Notes under the pieces: model-generated | Database searches by the model: none | What the model was told of the DNA's origin: nothing | What the model saw: only the letters and a program-made list of their open reading frames with translations | Part shown: piece by piece, positions 11,236 through 22,445 of the stretch | Numbering within the stretch: the first letter of the stretch is position 1 | Layout: each line of letters opens with the position of its first letter | Made by a program: the position numbers and the translations under genes | Source of the DNA: Calliopum simillimum | Taxonomy: Eukaryota > Arthropoda > Insecta > Diptera > Lauxaniidae | Assembly (NCBI GenBank): GCA_951812925.1 | Contig: OX638370.1 | Coordinates: 34,591,948-34,655,947 of the forward strand | Direction of reading: 5' to 3' | Length of the DNA stretch: 64,000 bases

Positions 11236-13032
11236 TTCTTATTTCCAGTAATACACGTATGCATAAATAACAAAAACCATGAAGGTACCAGATTTTAGTA
11301 GACTATTATGGAATAGTTGTATCATTTGCTGTAGAAACTCGTGTGTGACAAAATGATAATCTGCAAATTAGTTGTGTTAAATTTTCTGTCTCTTATATTT
11401 TTTTGTTTTTTGGAGTATGGGACGATATGGAACTCGGACATAACTGTGGGAGAGCGTTTTAAATTCACAAATCATTGCAGACGGTAGCTTTCAGAAGCAT
11501 ATTTTTGAATAACTTCTATATATTTTCTCACTGTGTAGCTTCATTACTGTGCTGCATACAATGCACATAGACAAGTTAACAGATGTGCTGGTTTGTGCTC
11601 ATCTTTAACCGCAAATGAACGTCATATGGAAAACTTTTATGGCGAATTGCATGTCAGCGGGTAATGCGGGTCCAAAGCCAAATAGCACCACCAACCGCAT
11701 GTGAGGTGGTGGTGCTGGTACTGCTGCTGCGCTTCAAAGCATCTAAAGTAAAACGTGAGGCAGTCAAACGAAGAATGAACAGGAACAGCTGCATCAGCAA
11801 CAGTTGCTTTTGCTAGTGCCTGGCCTATGGTGCTGTTGTGGTGAACAAAGCAGGAAGCTCATGTGCAATTACAATTACAACAATAATAACAATACCTACC
11901 AGCAGAAGATGCAGCTTATTTTACTTGCAAACATTTGTTATGATGATAAAAATCATCATGAATCTAAGCAAAAATTCCATTGAACGTGAGAGTCGGTCGG
12001 CTGGTCACTTAGGTGAAATAAAGATCGAAGAAGGAGTCATCTCACGTGCGCTGGCCAAGTGCAAATACTGGCTGACTAGAGTGTGAATGGCAACAATGCA
12101 TAGAAGAAGCTTAGACCTTTTTTTTCAAAATGCAACGACGTGCGAGTGCAATGTGCAATGAATGAGTTGCTGCTGCTCATCGTCTCGGGTGTTAATCAGC
12201 TATAATTCTTCAGTTTGGCTTGGACTTGTAATCAGAGTTGGCTTCACTGCAGCCCCATCATGTACTTGACTGAAATTTAGTTTGTTGACCACCATCACCA
12301 CCAGCACAAACAACGGCGTCGAGTAGGACTAATAGATACGCTTAGGTTGACAAAGACAATGCACAGTGAGGCGAAAACTATTAAGCTTTGACAAAATATG
12401 TATGTAGATTTTGTGCATTTCTGCATTCAATTATCCTTTCCATACAGTAGCACTGTGCAATGATGATTACATTGTGCTACTTGTCTACGCTTCGGTGGGT
12501 TATATAGAATTGTCGGATGTTGTTGGGAGCGCAAAAAGCAGTAGTTGAGCAAAAGACTGTTTGATTCTAAAAGTTTTGCCATTTTCCACTTTGGTGAGTT
12601 TTTCTGCTGCATGTTGTAGAATTAAAAGAAAAGTACACAAGTGCATATACCTGATTATATGCAGTTTCATAGAAGGTCAACCACTTGTGTTTCAATGTTT
12701 ATTTCCTTCCATATTTTTTTACATCAAACGTTCTATTGTCGAAAGCAGTAGCTGAAGGAATGCTATGAATAATTTTTCTATAATTTTTATTAATTTTGTC
12801 AAGTAAGTACACAGAGTGTGCTAGAATACATGAAAGACAACAAGAAATCATGGTCAGTTAGTTTGGCCTATAGCGTTCTCTACGATGGTGTTCTCGAAGA
12901 TTCAAATTTTTGGAACAATTTTCAATCTTTAAGGCTTGTGAAATATGAATTTGTGTAGTCAAGAACATAATCTATGTCAAGTTAAATTCCAAAATTTACC
13001 TTAGAAGCAACAACCAAAAACCAATTCATTTC
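11236..13032. other. Unassigned, relatively GC-richer unique sequence
   Basis: No coding exon could be supported. The part from about 11590 to 12330 is less AT-rich than its surroundings, with GCTGCTG, CACCACCA and CAGCAACAG stretches typical of fly non-coding or regulatory DNA. No transposon ends were found. It might hold regulatory DNA or an unrecognised untranslated exon; this is inference. Confidence 0.4.
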
Positions 13033-13775
13033 AGCCTCAAGAATAACAAAAGCAAAAGGAGCGCTTGCTTAACTGAACAAAATATGGTCTTCTTCCGTTA
13101 TATCCACCAAAACGAGAGTGCGCATTTTTGATTCGAATGTGAAATCGGTTTTGTTATATGGTTGCGAAACATGGCTTGTTATTGAACAACTAATGAACAA
13201 GCTGCAAATATTCGTTTGGTGGCCTCGCACAATATCAAATGCCGAGCTACATCAAAAATGCAATCAGACGACTATAGCAAGAGAAGATGGATGAGTCACA
13301 CTCTCCGGAAACCACACAGCGAAGTTTCTTGCCAGGCTCTTGAGTGGAATCCACAAGGCAGTAGAGGACGTGGTAGATCCAAAACCAACTGGAAAAGGTC
13401 GCTGGAAAGGGAAATACAAGAATCGGGAAAGTCTTGGCAAAAGATCAAAGTCATCGCAAGGGATCGCATCAATTGGAGACGTTTCATATTGGCCTTATGC
13501 TCCTCCTAGGAGTTTAAGGAAAATACATACATGCATACTGCTCCTCCGTACAACCTTCCCAATAGAAAAAAAATCAAGCAACTCGGTTTAGATTTAGGTA
13601 TAGAAACCGATTTCGTTTGTTTATTTATATGTTCGAAATAGCAAAACAACTGCGACTTGATCTTGTGAAGCAGTTGTTTAGGCAGCGGAGGGCACGCCAT
13701 TGCACTTGGAGTCAAATACGGCTCACCGACAAATCTTCAAAGGAAACGAACTGAAAAGTAACAACAACAAAGAAA
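13033..13775 (+). pseudogene. RTE-like retrotransposon 3' fragment, left arm of inverted repeat
   Basis: This is the C-terminal end of a non-LTR retrotransposon ORF2 plus its 3' tail. Translated pieces read LLYGCETWL, then HTLRKPHSEVSCQALEWNPQG, then RGRGRSKTNW and INWRRFILALCSS, in the order seen in RTE-type proteins. Compared with the inverted copy at 13889-15110 it has a deletion of about 33 bp after GCAAATATTCG and another gap before the GSRGRG part, so the frame is broken. It lacks the polymerase core. The tail ends in AACAACAACAA near 13770, like the short simple-repeat tails of RTE elements. Confidence 0.75.
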
Positions 13776-13888
13776 TGTTTATAACCACATTTGACTCCAA
13801 TCGGAGCTGGTACACTTGGCGTGGAGTGCTTCATATATGGACCTACTTTTCAAGCAACAGGGGTGGGCGCGCTATAACAATTGGAGTT
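13776..13888. other. Central spacer between two inverted RTE-like arms
   Basis: About 110 bp separate the tails of the two opposed fragments. No coding potential or further symmetry is evident, apart from short ACTCCAAT / ATTGGAGT complementarity near its borders. Confidence 0.5.
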
Positions 13889-15110
13889 GTTGTTGTTGTT
13901 ACTTTTCAATTCGTTTCTTTGAAGATTTGTCGGTGAGCCGTATTTGACTTCAAGTGCAATAGCGTGCCCACCGCTGGCCTAAACAACTGCTTTACAAGAT
14001 CAAGTCGCAGTTGTTTTGCTATTTCGAACATATAAATAAACGAAATCGGTTTCTATACCTAAATCTAAACCGATTTGCTTGATTTTTTTTCTATTGGGAA
14101 GGTTGTACGGAGGAGCAGTATGCATGTATGTATTTTCCTTTAAATCCTAGGAGGAGCATAAGGCCAATATGAAACGTCTCCAATTGATGCGATCCCTTGC
14201 GATGACTTTGATCTTTTGCCAAGACTTTCCCGATTCTTGTATTTCCCTTTCCAGTGACTTTTTCCAGTTTGTTTTGGGTCTACCACGTCCTCTACTGCCT
14301 TGTTGATTCCACTCAAGAGCCTGGCGGTAAACTTCGCTGTGTGGTTTTCGGAGAGTGTGACCAATTCACATCCACTTGCGCAGCTTGACTTCGTTTGCTA
14401 TAGCCCTCTGATTGTATTTTTGATGTAGCTCGGCATTTGATAAAGTGCGAGGCCACCAAACCTTAAGTATACGCCTTAAGCATTTGTTGACGAATATTTG
14501 CAGCTTGTTTGTTAGTTGTTCAGTAACAAGCCATGTTTCGCACCCATATAACAAAACCGATTTCACATTCGAATCAAAAATGCGCACTCTCGTTTTGGTG
14601 GATATAACGGATGAAGACCATATTTTGTTCAGTTGAGCAAACGCGCCTTTTGATTTTGCTATTCTTGAGTTGATATCCTCTTTTGCTCCGCCATCCATGG
14701 CGATAATGCTGCCTAAATACGTGAAGCTATCGACGTTTCCGATGTCATTACTGCCAGCTCTAAACGTGATGTCATTGCTTGCGTCTAGCTTCATGCTTTT
14801 AGTTTTGGACACGTTGATTTTTAGGCCGGCCTTTTGTGATTCCAAGACAAGGTCTTTAATTTTGCTTTGCATATCTGAGTGTTTGGACGATAAGAGGCAA
14901 ATATCGTCAGCGTAGTCGAGATCTTCTAGATGTTCGGTAAAGTTGAATTGGATTCCTCTTTTGCCCTTATTAAGAGCTTTGTCTAGGATATCGTCAAGAA
15001 AGATAGGGAAGAGAGATGGTGACAGTGAACACCTTTGCCGTGCGCCTGAGCTAGCGGTGAATGTCGGTGTCAACAACCTGTAACACACTGCATTTAAAGC
15101 TTTCATATTG
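13889..15110 (-). pseudogene. RTE-like retrotransposon, truncated reverse transcriptase and 3' tail
   Basis: On the minus strand a 246-codon frame (15106 to 14366) covers the C-terminal half of a reverse transcriptase. It contains a degenerate GARQRCSLSP where GxRQGxxLSP is expected, the catalytic YADD at residues 65-68, a YLGS motif and LLYGCETW. A TGA right after KLRKWM ends it, but the same frame resumes with IGHTLRKPHSEV, RGRGRPKTNW and INWRRFILALCSS to about 14150. So a single stop separates two parts of one protein. The element is 5' truncated near 15110, as is common for LINEs. The 3' tail ends in GTTGTTGTTGTT complement near 13890. The lost G in the RQG motif suggests a dead copy. Confidence 0.8.
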
Positions 15111-15119
15111 TGTACGTAC

Positions 15120-15900
15120 TAAGTTTATGGCTTTTGCGGCAATACCTCAGTGCAGGAACAGTCCAGTTTATATATATTGCTTAGAAGTGGGCGGTGCCAC
15201 GCCCCTAAATGGAGATAATGCTCTCACGGCTAAAGCACTGCATCAATTTTTATGAAATTTGGTATGGTAGGGTTAACACCAAGGAACGATAAAACAAGCA
15301 TTATGGTTTTTGGTCGGCGGTAGCATGCCCCTAAATTGAAAAAACTCTCTTACGGCTAAACCACTGCATCAATTTTCATGAAATTCAGTATAGAGGTAGG
15401 GTTAGCATTAACCCGAATCCTCCTGGATTTTTGTTACTAATTTTTGAAATAAAAACTTTAATTAATATAATTTCTAGGATAATTAAGCACTTATTTTTTG
15501 ATTTTCGATATTATCCTTCGCCACGGCTCATCAGGATATGTCCGTTATCATATGATCTCACTAGGAGCTACGGGGTACTGGTTTTTTTTCTTACTAAATT
15601 TTAGTTTAAACACGAAGTTGGTGTGTTCATATGATCACGCTAGAAGGATTCGGGTTAAGGAACGATAGCACGAGCATTATTACAGCATTGTTTTTATGAA
15701 TTTTGGTTTGTCGATAAAACGAACAGGACGAAAAACTTTTTTCTTTTTAGTAGGAAAGTACTCTATTACAACTAAGCTGCTGCACCGATTTTTATGCATA
15801 ACCTGATGCCTAAGGAAGAATACTAAAAGCATTTTTGTTTTATCGATCAAAGAAGGGTATAAAATCTTTTTGCTTTACAGTCTTATCGGAATGGTCGTGT
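15120..15900. repeat. Degenerate repeats with GGTGCCACGCCCCTAAAT motif
   Basis: Two to three related units are visible. Each has a GCCACGCCCCTAAAT or GCATGCCCCTAAATT phrase, then CTCWYACGGCTAAA, CACTGCATCAATTTT and ATGAAATT, then GGAACGATA. Units start near 15180, 15320 and, after an inserted MITE, near 15660. No gene is seen. This may be a decayed transposon with internal repeats. Confidence 0.5.
15422..15654. mobile_element. piggyBac-type MITE, 233 bp, TTAA-flanked
   Basis: The ends are CCCGAATCCTCCTGG and, inverted, CCCGAATCCTTCTAG. The element is flanked by TTAA at 15418-15421 and 15655-15658. TIRs beginning CCC next to a TTAA duplication are the piggyBac signature. Removing it joins GTTAGCATTAA to GGAACGATA. 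The neighbouring repeat unit near 15277 reads GTTAACACCAAGGAACGATA, which resembles the unoccupied site. The interior is non-coding. Confidence 0.8.
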
Positions 15901-16833
15901 TTCGGCCATAAGGTGGACTCTAGTATATATAAAAATATCATGGCAGCAGGGTGTCTCATTTGCAAAAGTTAATTTACAAATTTTCTTCAATGTTCATTAT
16001 GTCTCCTTTTCAGTGGAATATGGGGTATTTTTGTATAAAAAACAAAGCGTTAAAGACAAAAGAAAACAGTTTGCGCTAGTTGATTTCATATGTGTAAAAG
16101 CGTTAATTAGAAATTCTTCTGTTGTGTTTTATCTTTTTTTTTTTTTCATTTAAGTAAAAGTACAAGTACTTTTTAATGACAGATAAAAACAACAAAGAAA
16201 ATTAGTTGTTTTCATTATTCCAGCAGTTTTCGACATACAAAAGACTTGAGGCTGCCCCACCCACTTAGGCACTAATGAATGAGACTATTGAATTAAAAAT
16301 ATTGAAATGAACCAAACCTTTGATGTTCATAAAATGTACACAAATACATGCATATGTACCATTTGCATATGTATGTATGAATTTTGATATGCATATTATT
16401 TGTCTTTACAATTTAATTTAAAATTTTTATTTTATTATTAAATTTTTGACAAATTTTGTGGATTTATATTTTATTATTCATTGTGAATTTATTTGAATTG
16501 AAAGAAAACAATGCAAACTGAAACGACAGCAGCACTAACATGAATAAAATTCCACAATTTATATACCCAAAGGGAAAAAAACATTTCAAGCGCTTCTGAG
16601 GAAAGCACGAGAAGCACTGTCTCCATAGGATTTTGCAAGCGTTCACATAGTGATTTTTTGAAATCAAACAAATTCTGTTTAGAGAGACATTATTGGTTTT
16701 TTTTTTATTTCAATATTCGGGATTTTTTTATGTCAATTTTTTTTAAACATTTTGTTTTTAAATTTTTAATTTTAAATTTATGTATTCATTTTGAATATTT
16801 TTCCAATTATTATTTTTTTTTTCATGGTACATA
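15901..16833. other. Unassigned AT-rich sequence
   Basis: No supportable gene or transposon end. Short open frames on both strands come from A/T-rich sequence. Confidence 0.5.
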
Positions 16834-16911
16834 TGTAGCCTGATGCCCTTAGAAGTTTGTAATTAATCTCTTAACTAAGTAGCCAGAGTTCGAATCTCAA
16901 TACGCAGGTGA
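16834..16911 (+). other. tRNA-like module followed by a long T run
   Basis: The sequence has an A-box-like GTAGCCTGATG and, about 50 bases on, a B-box-like GAGTTCGAATCTC, followed by a run of more than 20 T from 16912. This arrangement resembles an internal RNA polymerase III promoter and terminator. I could not fold a convincing cloverleaf, so a functional tRNA is unlikely. A tRNA-derived SINE head or a decayed tRNA gene are the alternatives. Confidence 0.35.
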
Positions 16912-16935
16912 TTTTTTTTTTTTTTTTTTTTTTTT

Positions 16936-17633
16936 GTTTTCAAGCTTCAGAATGCTTACATTCTCTGACATGAAATGCCAAAAAGAAATAATCGTTCGAA
17001 AAAGGGATGCATCAGAAAACATTTTGAAGCCCTTTTTTCCTCATGGGCATATGCTAATGCATTGCATACTCTGTCGTACGTGTTTGAATGTATACATATA
17101 TAATGTACTGTCAATAGCAACATTGTCAGTTACCATTATGGTCCGTCAAAATTCACCTGAAATGTGCACATGATATACAAACGTACGTATACATATGGGA
17201 ATATGTATGTTTGCTTGTATTTACGTCCATCCGTTGTAAATTTCATTTACGAAGGACACATATTTGCACAGTGATTTTTATTTAAATATTTATTATTTGT
17301 TTATTTTATTTACTAATTATATCTTTATTTACATATGAAATAATTGAAAAATTGTGGTCATAAAAATATTTAATTATTTCAAATAAATAATGCCATAAAT
17401 ATTGCGAATGTTATTTACTTTTATTTGAGTACATTAAAGGTGGATGTTATCATTCCTTTCGAAATATTTTAACTTTTTTAATCGGATGTTCTGCAAATAA
17501 TCCATTCATTGTATGCATTTTTATTGGATTTTGGCTTAAATTTGTTTTCAAAGTACTACTAAGTACGTCACAAATAGTTTAAATGACTTAAATTTAAGTA
17601 TTTTACTTTATTCAAGATATAATAAATTTAAAA
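16936..17633. other. Unassigned AT-rich sequence
   Basis: No gene or element end is evident. One 79-codon frame (16934-17173) lacks recognisable features. Confidence 0.5.
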
Positions 17634-18570
17634 CTAGTAAGGGTGGTATCTTTGGCCTGGCCAAAAAATAAATAACCTACACTGCATTTCAAGTATATTA
17701 TGAGGAGAGTATAAGAACAAATTGCTTGTATGGGAAGTGCCACGCCCTCGCCTCCGAGCTTACCTTGATTTTGCGTAGAGCTTGCATTTACTGTTCTGAG
17801 TGTTTGAGTAAAATTCGGTTAGGTTTTCTCAAAAAATCTTTCAGTATAGCATTTCAAAACTTTCGCTTACATGGGAGGTGCCACGCTCTCTAATCCTACT
17901 TCGCCTACTTTAAGCTTAGAGTTTACAATTAATATTCTTTGCGTTTGAGTGAAATTTGGTTGGATTATCGCAAAAAACACTTTCTTTATATAATTTTGAA
18001 ACTTTTGCTTACATGGTAGGTGCCACGCCCTCTTGTCCGAGTTTACCCAGATCTTGCATATAGCTTGCATTTATAAATCTGAGTGTTTGAGTGTTATTTG
18101 GTTGGGTTATCTCAAAAAACGCTTTCCGTAAAACATTTTGAAACTTTCGTTTATATGGGAGGTGCCACGCCCTCTAGTCCGAATTCACCTAGTTTTTGCT
18201 CAGAGCTTAAACTTACTTTCTCTAGTATTGATGTATATTTTGCTTCTGTTATTGCAAATAATGCTCTTATTATTGCATTTTGAATATATTTTTTGTATGG
18301 GCGATAGGCGTGTCCGTTGACCGATTTCGTTAATTTTCAACCCCCCAGTTAACTTTTACGACGAAGGCAGAATACCAAATTTCATTGAATTATGTTGCTC
18401 AGTTTTCCCAAAAAATTAATTTCCACACACACCCAGCCAGCCACCCAGCCAGCCAGACAGACGGACATAGCTATATCGACTCAGGAGGTGACGCTGATCA
18501 CCTGCCACGCCTCCTTCTCTGCGTTACAAACGGAAGGACAAAGTGAATATACCCTGGGTGTAGGGTATAA
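17634..18570 (-). mobile_element. Helentron-like non-autonomous element (copy C), full length
   Basis: In minus orientation the element starts at the TATACCCTACACCCAGGG end (near 18570) and ends with the hairpin GGCCAGGCC and CTAG (17634-17637). Four core units are marked on the + strand by GTGCCACGCC near 17737, 17878, 18020 and 18162, a spacing of 141-142 bp. The CAGCCAGCC microsatellite-like block lies near 18435. No protein is encoded. Its ends match copies B, E and G. Confidence 0.75.
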
Positions 18571-18611
18571 ATATGACATGCAAAGTTATTAATTATAAAA
18601 AAAAAAATTAT

Positions 18612-19440
18612 TATTGGGTGTACAACTTAAAAACCGGAATTTTTTAGCGAAATTTGATGCTTTATTGTGGAAAAATGTTACAATATATTTTATTCAAAGT
18701 ATTGTCCATTGGAAGCTACAACATTTCCCCATCTTTCAGGCAATTTATGAATTCCATCCCAAAAAAATTGCGCCGGCTTGGCGGCCAAAAATAATCGAGC
18801 CAATTTTCGATATCTTGAACTTAAGTGAAGCGTATTCCTGATAGGGCATTCTGCATCGATCGGAACAAATGGTAGTCTGATGGTGCAAGGTCTAGGCTAT
18901 AAAGCGGGTGAGGCAAAATTTCCCATCCGTTGTTTTCCGTTGTTTTCCAGGTAATTTTTGACTGGGGCAGCAATATGTGGCCGAGCGTTATCGTGGTGGA
19001 AAATGATTGAATCATGTCTGGTCGCATACGTTGGCCGCTCTGCCTGGATTTTCTATTTCAATTGGATCAATTGTTGACGATAGAATTGAGCATTAATGGT
19101 TTGGCCACCTGGCAACAGCTCATAATGGATCACACCTAGCTGGTCCTGACCAGGACGTTCTTTGTCTTCGACATCAAAATAACCACTTTTAAACCACTCA
19201 CGACAGCTTGATTCAGCTGGAGCATAGTCCCCATAAACTTATACAAGAATGCGATGACTTTCGGCAGCTGTTTTCTTTGCAAAAAAATGGCCCACTAGAA
19301 CCCCCCCGCAAATGCTGTCATTTTCTCCATTTTTCGAAGTTATTCATCGTGAAAAATAATAATGATGCACACAAGATAAAATTGTTTTGTTGACTGATTT
19401 TGACAGCTGTCAAATGTACCTTCAAAATGACATATATATA
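18612..19440 (-). pseudogene. Decayed DD34D mariner transposon
   Basis: On the minus strand the translated pieces FHHDNARPHIAAPVKNYLE and SLDLAPSDYHLFRSM are the second and third catalytic-aspartate blocks of a classical mariner transposase. The frame breaks between them at a tandem 10-base duplication (CGTTGTTTTC, near 18928-18948). The element end TTGGGTGTACAACTTAAA is present at about 18614; the opposite TIR was not found near 19440. Further upstream parts are in several frames. It is an inactive copy of a subfamily different from the intact one at 5797. Confidence 0.7.
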
Positions 19441-19471
19441 AAGTTCGAGCTTTCACGATATTTGTATAATT

Positions 19472-19541
19472 GCTCGAATGAGAATTGAACCCATGACTTA
19501 ACGAGCATTATACAGTTGCCATTCCACTAAGATACAGCATT
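19472..19541 (-). other. tRNA-like sequence
   Basis: On the minus strand the sequence reads GCTGTATCTTAGTGGAATGG, then about 30 bases, then GGGTTCAATTCTC. These fit the A box and B box of an internal RNA polymerase III promoter at normal tRNA spacing. The acceptor strands pair at only about four of seven positions, so this is a tRNA pseudogene or SINE head rather than a good tRNA. Confidence 0.4.
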
Positions 19542-19944
19542 AAATTTATACCTATTAATACGAAAGTTGTAACTTAAAGTGTAAAATTGATGACATTAAG
19601 TTAGAAATTTGATATTGGCCATATGATCATATCATGAATTGATACACATTTGTGCTCATTTGACATCATTCTAATAACTGTAATGCATCTATGGGTTCGT
19701 TGTTTAACTTAATCAACGTACAACTTTTTTGCTTTTTTTGTAATTTCACAAAGAATATTTCAGAATCCTTGAGAAAAAAAAAAAATGTTTGTAAGGCGAA
19801 GTCATTTCATCCATAAACATAAATACATTCAGAAACTTAAATTCCTGTTATCCTTCCAAATACATAAATATGCTTACCAAACTGCCAAATGTAAATCCAA
19901 ATGTACACAAAACAACGCTAACAGTACCTACAGTACTACAACAT
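19542..19944. other. Unassigned AT-rich sequence
   Basis: No supportable feature. Confidence 0.5.
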
Positions 19945-21594
19945 ATTAGACTGATGCAAACAATTTTTTTGTTTTGAATTTCCATGATTACGTCCAAAAA
20001 CTGAAAGAATAAGTCAACGACATATTGGTTATAGCTATTATACCCTCAAAAACGTTTTATCGAAATTTCACCCCACTGGAAATCTCAAAATCTTAATTTT
20101 GGATAAGACTTTTTGTTCCAAGGTCACCATGAAATTTCATTTCATTGAAATTTCATCTCATGAAATTACACCATAAGCAACTTTTTAATGCATCTTTTTG
20201 ACACAAAAACTGGGTTATAATGGGTTAAAGTGTTCTACAGAAATATTCTACGAAGAGTTTCACTAGCGGTCACAAAAGACGATAAATGCTTAAAACTTAA
20301 GAATAATGCGTAAAAAATGAAATAAGGTAGGTAAGTGTACCGAATTACGGCATGTTAAGGTACTCTCTACTTTCTAGAACGATTCCAAGTCTTACAACTC
20401 AATTTTGAGATTGGATATGTGATTTTCCATAAGGATTGATTTATCCATGATTGATTTATTTATGACAAGTGCTAAATTTGTGCATCATAACCCTCATATT
20501 ATGATAATTCTTAATACTTTTAGAAACAATGTAGTTGTCCCTAATTCCGGACTAAAATTTTGCGCAGAACTTAACTCCGTAAGCGCGTGCACCTAACTCC
20601 GTGCTAACCTACAATTTGATTTATTTTCTTTAAACAACCATCTAAAATATCAAGTTCCTTAATTTTATACATTTAAAAATTTATTTATCTGTAATTCTGC
20701 AAACATAATGTTTTCTTTTCTTAAAGAAATATTACAAATTAAGGAGTAAACTTTATAAAAATAGTCACGTAATTAGGTTGACTTGCACAAATTTATGTAC
20801 GTTATTTCGGCAAAAAGAAAAATTTATTTTGCTTCAAAACTATGAGAAAACGATTTTTAAGTTAATATAAATTGTTAATTTAACAACATACGCCTTCGAA
20901 ATCAAGATTATTGGAAACAGTTTGTTTGAAACATCTGAAAAAAGTTATTAACTAATAAAAAAATTTAATTTTAATTTCTTGGCACTGACTAAAAGTATAG
21001 TATAGAGTATGTTTTGGTTCAAAAATATTTGAAACAACGTTTAGTTTTCTTATTTTTCAACAAAAAGGAAAAACTGACGAAATTAGGTACTAGCCCATAA
21101 TTCGGTACACTTACCTTAAAGGGCAATATATGAGTAGCAAAAAAAAAAAAAAATTCTTTATTTCTTCATATCTATAGCATTATTATCACTTTTTAAGTTT
21201 GAAGCATTGCTCGTCTTTCGTGACCCCTAGTGAAACTTTTCGTACCCATTATAACCCACTTTTTGGGTCAAAAAGACCCATTAGAACATGATGTAATAGG
21301 TTAAGATAGTTGTTCATTGTATAGTTTTCCTTAGGGTATTTTATATTGTACCTTAATTCAAGAAGAAAAATTTGATATATCGCACCACTAATTCGGATCA
21401 TTTTTGAGATCGTAATAAAATAAAAACCTAATCAAGCCGAGATTTTGCTTGAATCGCCGTTGCGCCACCTCTAAATGACTTTTAAAAAAATTTAAAAAAA
21501 TCTCAGTTCACTTTCTTGACACCCTCTTCCAGATTTTTGTACGTAATTGTGAAAATTCCAAAAAAGTTTTTTTTTTTTTTTGAATCAATCTAAT
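19945..21594. mobile_element. TIR element with ATTAGACTGATGCAAA ends, containing a second inverted-repeat element
   Basis: The left end ATTAGACTGATGCAAA near 19947 and the right end, inverted ATTAGATTGATTCAAA near 21590, extend as imperfect inverted repeats for about 60 bp (shared phrases include ATTACGTMCAAAAA). The right 230 bp match, in inverse orientation, the second family member at 23168-23447. Inside lies another inverted pair: 20191-20350 against about 21095-21290, sharing TCTTTTTGACMCAAAAA, GGGTTATAATGGGT and GTGTACCGAATT. This suggests one element nested in another. No transposase frame is seen. Confidence 0.5.
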
Positions 21595-22224
21595 ATATAT
21601 ATTTATCACATATTCCACACATGACTAGGTACTCACATAATCGAATAAAGAAGAACCAAATGAAAAAAAGTAACTTCACTCCTGATGCCAAACATTGATA
21701 TCGATTAGTTTATGTATCATATTTTTATTTATGGACAAACAGACAGACAGACAACTTTGCTGTCAAAAATTGAAATTGCAAATGTCAGTTCGATTGAAAG
21801 TTTAGAATGTCATTCAGAGTGGATCAATTTACTTTTGAAATGAAATCTCACCCTTCTCATCAGTACACGTATCCCTTATAAATGTCTGCCAACAAAAATG
21901 TTGCTACCAATGGTAGTGGCAGTGATAGTGCTAGTGTTACTATGCTTTGACATTTGACGTAAATTGAAATTGACATTTGGTCATTAAGTTCAGTGGAAAC
22001 GTTTAAAACGAGCAATTAAAATTGGAAGTGAAATGCTTTCAAATTATAAATGTTACCTTCATGATTGTATATTTAAATAAGTGCTAACATTCCTTTGGGA
22101 AACAAAGTGAACACTGAAAGGTACAAATTATGTTGATTGAGAATGAGCAATACTCATACTGTAAAGCATTGTATTTACCTACAACTCCTTGGTTTAGTTC
22201 AGAGTCAAGACGAATGTTACCGCT
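21595..22224. other. Unassigned sequence
   Basis: No supportable gene or element end. It contains short repeats such as GTGGCAGTGATAGTGCTAGTG near 21914. Confidence 0.5.
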
Positions 22225-22425
22225 TGATTTCTTTCCATTGCTTTCCTGTTCCTTGCACACTTTCCGTATGAATTTTGGTCTATGATGTCTTCTATTGCCT
22301 TGGAGATTCCACTTAAAGGCTTGACGGCTTAGTTCGTCTAGCTCGAGCTAATAGAGTTTACCTAAACCATACCCATTTACGAATGTTGATCTCATTTGCT
22401 ATAGGCAGTAAACGTCCAAAGCATT
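22225..22425 (-). pseudogene. RTE-like ORF2 C-terminal fragment
   Basis: The sequence is a diverged copy of the 14190-14400 part of the RTE-like element: GGTCTATGATGTCTTCTATTGCCTTG aligns with GGTCTACCACGTCCTCTACTGCCTTG, followed by the GGATTCCACTYAARRGCTTG stretch, and it ends with CTCATTTGCTATAGGC. Frames are broken. It is a short dead relic. The alignment was done by eye. Confidence 0.55.
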
Positions 22426-22445
22426 TTTTTTTTTTGCCTTGTATA

